Origin: Mesodorylaimus sp. YZB2_4
Lineage: Eukaryota; Nematoda; Enoplea; Dorylaimida; Dorylaimidae
Direction: 5' to 3'
DNA: 64,000 nucleotides
NCBI GenBank assembly: GCA_030248295.1
Contig: JASANH010000851.1
Coordinates: 248,001-312,000 of the forward strand
Positions within the stretch are counted from its first letter, which is position 1. Every line of letters starts with the position of its first letter. A model generated the notes under the pieces. That model was not told the DNA's origin. It did no database searches and saw only the letters and a program-made list of their open reading frames with translations. Below are positions 55,000 through 64,000 of this stretch, piece by piece. The translations under genes and the position numbers were made by a program.

Positions 55000-57280
55000 A
55001 AGAAAAGTCCTGCAGTTTCACGCGAAAGCGACGCGGTTACTTCAAATTTTCTTAGTGCGACAGACCGAAACCGAAACAACGAAAAAGAATAAAGGCTCGA
55101 GTAAAACACATTGAAACATCAGACGAACAGGTTGCGAAGAGGCGTAATTTTCTCATTGATGTTTGCTTTAGGTGATTTTAATAAGCGCTAGAACAAAGGC
55201 GTTTGAACAAAGGCGAACGATGTTTTTTGTGAACAACTAAGAAGCAGAGTGAAATTATTTGCTCGCCCTAGGACAGATTAGGGTTGACCAGAGGATGGCT
55301 CAAGCCACAAGAACCAACCCACGTTGTCCACGGACACTCCTTGGCATATTCACGGTCCCACACCAAACAGGCCGCGTAGACTCACGATTCGGGGAGCAGC
55401 CGCACGTGCCGGCCGTCAAAGGGGTTCTGACGGACCTGAGCCCGACCAGAAGTGCTCATAGAGCAAGTTCCACGAAATCTAGACTAGTTCTCCATTGATG
55501 CCTGCAACCAGACCAGTCTTTCGACCCCGGCCTCGCTCTCGGTCTCGTTTTGGCCCTGACTTGGGAGAGGCGGACCGGTTCCCTGAACCAGTACACTCAG
55601 GCCAGAGCATGGTGCATGCCTAGCCGATGCCTGTTACAAGAGCATGCACTAGACATGTTAGCTATTCATTAGGGGTTACCGGCGGGTGAATACGAGAATG
55701 ACACGATCGGCGCTCGTTTTCTCCTCAGATGCCAGTTGATGTCCCATGGTAACTTGAACCGAAATCTCAGCTACCAACGGGCATCAACCGACGCCTGTCT
55801 GTTGGTGAATTGGAGCATTTTAAAATTCGATGCATCGACGGAGAAAAATGCTTCAAAACAAGCGTCCTGACGTAGCATAACTAGGTAGTTAGGACCACTG
55901 CAGGGGCGAGCTTGGAAAAATTAACACGGCGCCTAAATTTTGCTCTCAAAATCGTCTCGAATGAGCAGCTAAGAGAAAACAAATTCGAGGATAAAGGATA
56001 AACGAAACAGCCGACGTGTAATGGTATTGTAACAACAAGACTCCAAGACCAATCACAAGCCGACTATCTCGCGTTACCCATCGTCGTTTTTGGATAGTAT
56101 GCTCACGAAGTTCATCAATTTAGACTCAATTTGCATCCCTTCGAACAGAACGCTCGATGAGACAAAATAAGGCATTAGAGTACAGCAACTTGAAATTATT
56201 TTAAAAAATAATAATGCAAATAATACCTAAAAATTCAAATTTACAAAGCCAAACGAAACCGAACACCACGTCGTCCAACAGTCTAGCGAGCAATGAGACG
56301 AGCGACGACGAAACACTGGTTTTCAAAAATACAACTGACGCGCCAAGTGACGCCACTTTATGGCTTGCTGGTGGTTTTTTGAATTTGGCGTGTCTCGAGC
56401 GCGCACACCACGCCGTTTGAATTTTGACCAATCAGCGAGCGGCGGGGTCGGAGGCGGGGCTTGATGCGCAGGCAAGAATTTTTATGACAGAGCGCGGGAA
56501 ATTTAAAATTTAAGATTTTGGCGTCAATCAACTGGCGGGGCATTTGCGGCCTGATGCTGCTTACATACAGTATTTCATGAAAAGTAATTTTCATATCCTT
56601 ACAAATATTGCATTTTTGTTGACTTTCTACGACGGGCGGCCTATCGCATTGAAATTCTAGTCTCTCATCGTCAACGCAGCACTTTGATGTTTTTTTTCGT
56701 TTATATCAGGTGTATAAAACTGTTATTTTCTTAGTCATTTTTAAGGTTTGAGGGTCTAACGCACAATGCTCGTTTCTAGTCAAGAAAACTCGACGTCACA
56801 TAAAAAAAATTAATTTCTAGCCCACTTATTTTCCAAGAAATATCGACTTGACGAATTTTTTATCAAGAATTTATCGATTTCACTAGACTAAGAGTACAGA
56901 TCACGTGCAGGTCATCGAGGTGACCACACGGTTTTGTTACAATACTTTTACATATAGACCATTTCGCAGAGCCCTGCCAGCTCCAAATTTGAATTTGCCG
57001 CCCTCCCTTGCTGCTTATGACAGTTCTGCATAGGAAACGTCCCTACTTTGAATCCTGTGAGCTAGTTGTGTTGACAGAAACTTTCTGCTGACAGCTATCC
57101 TAATTTATGGTTTTAATTGGTTTTTTAAAAAGTAGCCAGAAGTTCTTGCTGTTTGTTTAAAAAAGCTATCAAGAGAGCAAGCTATGAAATGAGGGACTCT
57201 CTTCTTGACCGAGTAGTGCAGCTGTGTCTCTCCCTGCCTAGTGATAACCAGACGTCTTCTCAGTAAGCCACTGTTTTGTT
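55000..57280. other. intergenic, no gene recognised
   Basis: The upstream promoter of the coiled-coil gene may lie at 55000-55200. From 55260 to 57280 only short frames are present (60-80 codons). GCTGCTTATGACAGTTCTG at 57009 matches the short repeat near 29577 and 30127. Confidence 0.4.
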
Positions 57281-57580
57281 ATCAATACAAGACAACGCTG
57301 TTTCTCATCATCTGATCTCTTATCAATTCTCACAATCAGGGTGCTATCACTCTTTCAATTTTCTTATCCGTATATCACGATAAGAACACTTCAATCTCCC
57401 CTAACAAAAAGGCTTATCACTGGCGCAATCGTCACTGTTACATTATCATCTCTACAAGTCTGTGTGGCGTTTTGTATCCTTCAAATTCCTTATCAGTTAT
57501 TACAGTCAGTGCTCTATCACTATATTCTGTGTTTCTAATAAGTGTATCACAATCAGACCACCATCACTTTCTTCGTACCC

Positions 57581-58360
57581 TTATCAGCAACCAACTTCTG
57601 GACACGAGCACTTCTTCTGGCACAGCAAAGTGCACCCAGCCACTCAGTTCATGGGATTGTGAGTTCACCTGGAACAGTCTGTTTTCTGTTCACTACTGAT
57701 TGTGAGTGGTGCAGTAATCTTTTGCGCCAATTGATAAGAAATCAGGCATCTTATCAGCAATATCCATTGTCACTGTGTCTGATATCGCCTGTTGTTTATC
57801 ATATAAGTTGTCACAGTCACGGCGCTGTCACCATCTGCTGAATCGCCTATCAGTTTATCACAATCACGGTGTTATCACCTCCTTCCTATCCTTATCAGCG
57901 ACCAGCTTATGACACCAAAAGTGGACATACGAGCATTTCTTGTGGCACAGCAAAGTGCAGCCACCCACTCAGTTCACGGGATTGTGACTTGACCTGGAAA
58001 ATGTGTTTAGTCTTCACGACTGTGTATTGCAGTAATCGTTGGCTGTCGATTGATAAGAAACCTGACATCTTATCAGTGATAACCATTGTCACTGTTTTTT
58101 ATGACCAGAATGTAGCACCTGTTGCTTATCTTATCAGCTGTGACAATCAGGGTGGCATTACTATCTTCCAAATTTCTTATCACTTTGTCACAATCAGTGT
58201 TTTGTGACTTCCTTCGAATCCTTATCAGTGACTAGTACTTTGATATCAAAAGTGGAGACACGTGCATTTCTTGTGGCGCAGCACAGTGCACACATCCACT
58301 CAGTTCATGGGATTGTGACTTGACCTGGAAAATGTGTTTAGTGTTCACTAAATTCATATT
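57581..58360 (+). repeat. tandem repeat, three units of 311-330 bp
   Basis: Units start with CCTTATCAG at 57580, 57891 and 58221. Each contains GTGGCACAGCAAAGTGCA-like, CCACTCAGTTCATGGGATTG, GACTTGACCTGGAAAATGTG and CACTGTG blocks in the same order. The third unit is incomplete. Words TTATCAG and TTATCACAATCA are dense from 57300 on, so the array grades into degenerate sequence at its left side. It lies upstream of the WAP-lustrin gene. Confidence 0.75.
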
Positions 58361-58774
58361 AAAAGTAAGATTGTCATCTGCTGTGCATATGGGGCAATAA
58401 TCGGGGGGACGAAGTGTGGCGTCATCGTTTTTCAACTCGACCTAGTGCAAGTTGGGTTGGACATGTGCATTGGAATGGGAAACTGGGTCATTGCATTTGA
58501 CACACTGGCCATGTGCTCGATTTCTCGTCTCGTTCACGCCGACGATTGACCCGAACGGACATAGTAACCTAAAAGTTAGGATGACATTGAACGGCAAATG
58601 GTGTAAAAGTCACCAGTTTCCCACATTTCACTTCATTCTTGAATTTTCATTTCTTCGCATCCAGTTCGACCGAAACTGCTGAGAGTCTATCCACGTGTAA
58701 CAGTGCTGTTGCATTTGAAGAAAGTTTAAGTCGGAGATTGAAAACATAAAATATCCGGGATTAGAATTTTGAAA

Positions 58775-61388
58775 ATGACGAGTGGATTTGGTATTTTGTT
58801 TATTTTCGCTTCGATAATTTGCATTTATGGACAACAACAACAGCAAGGTCAACAACGACGCCAAGGTATGATACACCCTGGTCGATGTCCCAGGCAAGTG
58901 ACCAGGGGCCCGTGTGTTGAGTTGTGTCGCGATGATGGAGAATGCAATCGCGATGCAAAGTGCTGCCTGACGGGTTGTGGACGAGTGTGCAAGAGGGTTA
59001 GTCCCATCCTGCCCAATAATGGTAAGCTAGTTGTGGGCACTGCATTCCACTGTGGAATGGCACTGAAGCACACTGGCACTTTGGCACTGTGACACAGTGG
59101 CAGTGAAGGGCTTGGCCGTTTCAGCCAAATAACAGCAAGCTACTTGTGGGCACTGCATTCCACTGTGGAACGGCACGGCGGCACACCGGCACTGTGGCAC
59201 TGCGCAGTGACTTTACTGGACCACTTTTTCTTCTGTGGATTCTTGATGACGATGAGTGCAATGAGGGCTAACATGGCCGACATGGCACTATGTTGGTCAC
59301 TCGAGCGAGAATCTGTCCATGAACACTGCACTGCACCAGTGTGCCAATGATGTCATCTACATTGGCACTCTTTCTTTGAGGACAATTTGCCGCTGTCCAG
59401 CGCCCGCCACCCATCGGACAACGTCAGGGCCAGTCCAGTGCCCTGCTCCCCAATGGTCCCAACCAAGGCTTCAATGGCCAGAACCAACCCCCCTTTCTCC
59501 AGCAGCAAAGACAGCAGCAGCAGCAACAGCAGCAGTTGCAACTGCAGTTGGCTGGTCAGCCATCTTTGGTCAACATCGGGGGCTGCAGCCGAGGCGTGTC
59601 GTTGCGCAATGCTGATGGAAGCACTCTAGTGTGCGGGTTCGGCCCCAGGGACTTTGCTTGCCCACCAGGTTTCGCCTGTACCTTCGACAACGGACTGCGA
59701 GCTTTGGTGTGCTGCCCGAAAGGTAAGTTTAATTTCGGGTATGGGAGATAGGATTTTGGTGACGGATTATCAAGATTTATCGATTTCTGTGCCATTAAAT
59801 CAGTTGGGCTGATCGATTGATCACTGATCGATCAATAATCGATCTGATCAGATGATCGGTGAGACAACAGTAATTCTGAAGTATTTGCTGAATCTGACTG
59901 AATGAAATGAGCCTGTTGCATATTTGCCAATCACTCCGATTAATCATATTATCCTATCATGTTTATCGATTAATATGATCGCTTATCGATCGATAAAATC
60001 GTATAATCGGATGATCTATTGATGAGACGACAGTAATTCTTTTTGCTGAATCTGACTGTAAAATGCGAATTGAATAGTTTCTACTCATGCAATAGATCGA
60101 TCGATCAAGCTAATCGATTGATCACTGATCAGTCAATAATCGATCTGATCAGATGATCATTTGGTGAGACGATAGTAATTTTTCTGCTAAATCTGACTCT
60201 CATGTACGGGTTTTCAACAGTTGCGGATCACTTAATCATCAAATCAATCGATAGATAGATAGATCAATAATATCGATCAACTGATCATAAAATCAGCAGA
60301 TTTCCAAAAAACAGATGCCAGGTTTCTGATCCATCGCATATTCGATCATCAATGAGGCAGTGCTTTTAGAGAATCAAACCCGTTCCGATAAGGAGGACGA
60401 TGAACCGCAGCCGAATCCATGCCCTGATCATGAACCCATCAAGGACGAATTCGGAAATCGTCTGAAATGCGACTTTGCTGGTGGACCCGCTAATGCCTGC
60501 CCAACTGGCACTTTATGCGTGGTCGGCGCCTGCTGCCCCGTCTCTGTGGCTGGTGAGCACGCCTGGCCTGCTGACCTGTTCTGGACTCGATCTCTTGACT
60601 TTTCAGGATTGACGGCCGTGAAACCAGGCAAATGCCCGTTGCCATTGCCAGTACACCCTGGACAGAATTGCCAAAATGATTGTAAGCACTTTGTGTGAAT
60701 TTAAAGTTTTTCTGTTAGCCACAGACTAAAAAATAAGACTATGTATGACCAACAGAAAGGTTAGATAGAAGGAGTTTTATGGAGGTTTCTAAATTTTCAC
60801 ATGCCTGCATAAGTTGTTCTTCAGAATTGTGTAGCCGTGCAGCTTCCAACTGAGTGTATGTCGCACGGCTAACTTAAAAAATACAAGTGAAACACGATGA
60901 TTTCAGGTACTTTTGACGCCGACTGCCCCGGCCCAGCCAAGTGCTGTTTCGTTGGTTGCGGAGCTCGTTGCGTGGCTTCGATCGCCCAAAGCGGACTCGC
61001 CAGTGGAATCGAGGCTGGTAGCCAACAATTAGGTCCAAATCCTCAATCGAATCCCGGCCTTGGTGGTGGACCATTGAGTGGCCAGAGCGCGTCGTTGTCG
61101 CAGTTCAACTTGCAGCGACAAGGCCAGCTCCAACAGCAGCGATTCGGCCCACAACAACAACAACAACGAGGCCCATTCGGTCCCAACGGTCAACAACAAA
61201 ACAATCCATTCTTCGATCAACAACGACAGCAATTCCAATTCCCCAATAATGGACCCCCAGGCTCGGCCAATCGCGAATCCCAGGGAGCACCGGGACAACA
61301 GCAACAGCGTCCATTCAACAACGGCAACGGAGCGCGACCACCACAATTCTCGCCCATCAATCGTAACCGACAATTCGATCGGCCATAA
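58775..61388 (+). CDS. secreted WAP-lustrin-lustrin-WAP protein, glutamine-rich (complete, 5 exons)
   Basis: Exons 58775-59021, 59381-59722, 60361-60552, 60607-60681, 60907-61388; the sum is 1338 nt, giving 445 residues, with all phases matching. Residues 1-19 are a signal peptide (MTSGFGILFIFASIICIYG). The first WAP four-disulfide core (about 35-73) has eight cysteines at 38, 47, 51, 57, 63, 64, 68 and 72. A Gln-rich linker follows, then two lustrin-type cysteine-rich modules (about 145-196, ending ALVCCPKG, and about 215-257, ending GACCPV). A second WAP core (about 264-311: GKCPLPLP, DADCPGPAKCCFVGC) is split by an intron. The C-terminal 130 residues are Gln/Asn/Gly/Pro-rich and probably disordered. 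WAP cores often inhibit proteases; WAP and lustrin modules occur together in cuticle, shell and secreted matrix proteins. The exon 2 acceptor was set at 59380 because only it keeps phase. Confidence 0.88.
59022..59215 (+). repeat. tandem duplication within WAP-lustrin intron 1
   Basis: GGGCACTGCATTCCACTGTGG occurs at about 59034 and again at about 59148, with CACACTGGCACT and CACACCGGCACT following each. The unit begins at the exon edge (GTAAGCTAG against GCAAGCTAC), so the donor site region itself was copied. Confidence 0.65.
59790..60310. repeat. ATCGAT/GATC-rich segment in WAP-lustrin intron 2
   Basis: Three diverged units contain CTGATCAGATGATCGGTGAGACAACAGTAATT-type order (about 59845, 60010 and 60140), with CAGTAATT and CTGAATCTGACT words repeated about every 150 bases. 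It is thus a loose tandem repeat embedded in ATCGAT-rich sequence. Confidence 0.6.
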
Positions 61389-61573
61389 ATCAGGCAATTA
61401 TCGATTATCGATTAGTGATTAGGTGTTTTTGGTAGCCGCTCTTGTGCGGCCTAGATAGCTCCATTTTATCTGATTAGTGTATGTACAGTACAAAAGGATG
61501 CGCCAGCCTGTTAACCAATACGAATCTTCGAAGAAATTTGATCGCTGTCAGATTTTGGTAAAATAGAAGGAGA

Positions 61574-61579
61574 AATAAA
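61574..61579 (+). terminator. probable poly(A) signal of the WAP-lustrin gene
   Basis: AATAAA lies 186 bases after the stop codon at 61386-61388 and is the first such hexamer on the plus strand. Confidence 0.5.
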
Positions 61580-61699
61580 TTGATACTGTGGAGGCTAGAA
61601 AGTGTGTGCCATGACAGAAATCGTATCACCATACCGAAATTGCGAGACAGAGAGTGCATCATAAAATACAGCAGAAGAAGCCCACGTTTTGGCCATTTC

Positions 61700-62405
61700 C
61701 TGATAATCACGTGAAGATCACGTGATCTTCACCTCAAAATCACGTGATATTTACGTGATAGGTGATTTCTTCCTGAAATCGCATGATTCGTAAAAATCTA
61801 ACCTTCATATCACCTGGAGATCACGTGATCGTCACCTGAAAATCACGTGATATTTACGTGATTTGTGATTTTTCCTGAAATCGAAATCGCGAAATCGCAT
61901 GATTCGTAAAAATCTAACCTCCATGAATCACGTAAAGATCACGTGATGGTTTCGAAGGTTTAATGACTCATGTAATTTCAGGAAAAAAATCGCAAATCAC
62001 GCGAACATCTTGTGATTTTCAGAAATCACATGAAATCACATGCTCTTCACGTGATTTGCGATTTTCGCCAATAAATCGATGATTTGAAGTATCGCGCGAC
62101 GTGATAAAATCGAAAATCAGTCTGATAGCTGGCTAATCAAATGATCGATTGTGACTCCAAACTGACTAATTCTTGACTTTCTTCATCCTGTGTCAATCAT
62201 TGCACCACTTTTGCTGAGAATTTTTGAAATTTGTCATAAGCAGCTTCACGAATTACTCGATTCTTATGTGAACAAATCACTGATGACGTGATTCCTGAAG
62301 ATAAGATTCAAACAAATCATGCGATTCCGGGAAAAAATCACAAATCACGTGACGATCACGTGATCACATGATTTTCACGTGATTTCTGAAAATCACGTTA
62401 TCTTC
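61700..62405. repeat. palindromic AATCACGTGATT repeat field
   Basis: About ten copies of the palindrome CACGTG, mostly as ATCACGTGAT, lie within 700 bases, interleaved with AAATCGCATGATT and TTTCCTGAAATC words. Two larger units (61700-61800 and 61805-61920) share ATCACGTGATATTTACGTGAT, TTCCTGAAATCG and GCATGATTCGTAAAAATCTAACCT. The right part (62330-62405) repeats the theme in shorter form. No coding frame is present. Confidence 0.75.
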
Positions 62406-62743
62406 ACCCTGTTTGCGAGATAAAATTTAAAAAATTTGATTGCTGGCTAGTCAAATAACAAATTGATCTGCCAAACACACAAATTCTTGGCTTTCTGCTT
62501 CTTCAAATTCTCCTCCGGTTTAGGCGGGTGAAGTTTTAAATTTGTCATAAGCGGCTTGACATTGCTCCCAGATCTCGTGCCAAGTGTGCGCACGGAGCCG
62601 CCAAGGAGAAAAAAGGCATTTTCCACTTTTCGTTTCGCTTCATCGAAATTTCGTGTCGTAACCTGTGACGGTGCAGTTATCATATTCATCAAAATACTAT
62701 TAAAAAAGTATTCGAGCAAATAAGATTAATTAAAAGAAAGAAA

Positions 62744-63503
62744 ATGAGCGGTCAAGGAAAGAAAGTCAGGTTACAAAGCTCGGATGGCGAAGTTTTCGAA
62801 GTGGAAACCGAAATTATCAAATTATCGAATACTATAAAGACTATGCTGGAAGGTAAGATAAACTTTGTTTTTGAGAAATGTGCCGGTTTTTTTGTAATTT
62901 TAGAGGAAATTTCGTTCAAGAAATTTTGTTCGTTCATATATGTCGAAATTACTTTTTTTTAAAAATCGATGTCGATCTTTTTTCGTTTCGAACATTTACA
63001 CGGATAAAAATTCGACTTAAAGGCCTAAGAAATTGAAATATTCTAAAATCTCTTTGGGATTTTTAGATTTGGGCGTGGAAGATGAAGAAAGCGAAACGGA
63101 AATGATCCCGTTGCCGAACGTGAATGCGGCCATTTTAAAAAAGGTACGATTGTACGATTTTCATTTGTTTCCCTCATTCCGAATCGAAAATTTTTTGGTA
63201 TTTCGAAATAAATATCTTTAGAACACTTTTGATTCGGAATTTTTCAAAACTTCTGATTAGAAAGCGTAGATTTTCTTCGAAGTTGTGACTCAAACATTTC
63301 TTCGAAAAATTGACTTGACCACATTTTTCAAGAATCTAAAATAGAGACCAATGTTTCAGGTTATTCAATGGTGTACTTATCACAAGGACGATCCGCCGCC
63401 ATTAGAAGAGGACGACAACAAGGAAAAACGAACGGACGATATCAGCTCGTGGGACGCCGAATTCTTGAAAGTGGATCAAGGCACTTTATTCGAGTTGATT
63501 TTG
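62744..63503 (+). CDS. SKP1: SKP1, S-phase kinase-associated protein 1 (5' part, cut by window end)
   Basis: Exons 62744-62852, 63067-63143 and 63360-63503 join in phase and give 110 residues of a protein that is usually about 163. The sequence begins [20 protein letters not shown], then [69 protein letters not shown]. This is the Skp1 BTB/POZ-like fold that binds CUL1, with the acidic loop typical of animals. The remaining C-terminal helices that bind F-box proteins must lie past base 64000; no such exon was found in 63504-64000. SKP1 links F-box substrate receptors to the cullin in SCF ubiquitin ligases. The ATG is preceded by AAAGAAAGAAA; no upstream in-frame ATG is needed. Confidence 0.96.
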
Positions 63504-64000
63504 GTGAGTTTTCATTGTTTTTCAGTCAACAATGGGGTGGAAACGAAAAAAATCAGATGAAACTGGCGGGATTTCCGTAAAAGCCTGGAAACCGCCACTG
63601 TTACCCAAAAAATATTGATTTTTCTGTCCACATCCTGAAATGAGATTTTTTGGAAGATAGCTGGAAAAAGCGCGGGCCTTGAGAAAATTATGGGGTATTC
63701 TTAATAATTATCGATTTTTTTCACCCTGGGAATGGCAGTTGAAACTGTTAAGCTCCTTTTTTGGGCTGGGTTGGATCAAACTAGGAAATGGCATGGGAAT
63801 AATTTTATTTAATTCCATCACTTTTCGCCATAAAAGAGGAATTTTTATGGGTTTACGGTGAGAGAAGGTTTCTAAAAGGTTTTTAGCTGAAAAATGCAAA
63901 CTTTTGAGGTTTATATTTGTGTGCGAGTAATTGCAAGCGTTCTTGGCATTAGAAACTTGCAATTATTTTGTATGTAAATCTGCGTAAAAGACGAAAAAGT
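63504..64000 (+). other. SKP1 intron 3 (start), no exon found
   Basis: After the donor GTGAGT at 63504 no acceptor followed by the conserved AANYLDIKGLL segment was found, so the intron runs past the window end. Confidence 0.6.

Overview
This is animal nuclear DNA. Genes are split by many GT-AG introns, the shortest about 50 bp. Conserved proteins (NCAM/Fasciclin-2, TOM40, SKP1, WAP/lustrin) can be reassembled exon by exon with consistent phases. Composition, short introns and tRNA-derived SINEs suggest an invertebrate, probably a protostome; the phylum cannot be fixed from this window.

Layout. 1-540: 3' end of a gene that may carry a helicase-like C-terminus. 1488-2688: a non-autonomous hAT element with perfect 8-bp target duplications. 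4770-14396 (minus): complete 16-exon NCAM/Fasciclin-2 cell-adhesion gene (839 aa). Its 5' UTR faces, head to head, the 7-exon TOM40 gene (15092-19140, 312 aa), so the two probably share a promoter region. 19.6-23.2 kb: SINEs and a PIF/Harbinger transposon with transposase remnants.

23.6-43.2 kb is an accessory cluster of secreted-protein genes made by local duplication. It holds two intact four-exon genes for C-type-lectin-like plus PAN/apple proteins (23629-24844 and 39873-41097). It also holds four members of a second, unrecognised family of about 145-residue secreted cysteine-containing proteins: intact at 30304-30861 (minus) and 33839-35193 (plus), broken at 28135-28415 and 42424-43202. 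Nested transposons, a jockey-like LINE, SINEs and low-complexity junctions that look like assembly scars are inserted among them. Comparison of paralogous copies shows empty sites for at least two insertions. A block at 35.7-37.6 kb is repeated at 46.9-49.9 kb.

50-55 kb: a minus-strand coiled-coil gene and SINE remnants. 57.5-58.4 kb: a tandem repeat of about 320 bp. 58775-61388: a complete five-exon secreted WAP-lustrin-lustrin-WAP protein (445 aa). 61.7-62.4 kb: a palindromic repeat field rich in CACGTG. 62744-63503: the first three coding exons of SKP1, cut by the window end.

The housekeeping genes (TOM40 mitochondrial import, SKP1 ubiquitin ligase, NCAM adhesion) are ordinary. The novelty lies in the secreted-protein cluster and the unusual repeats. 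All exon models come from reading splice sites and frames by eye; no homology search was run.
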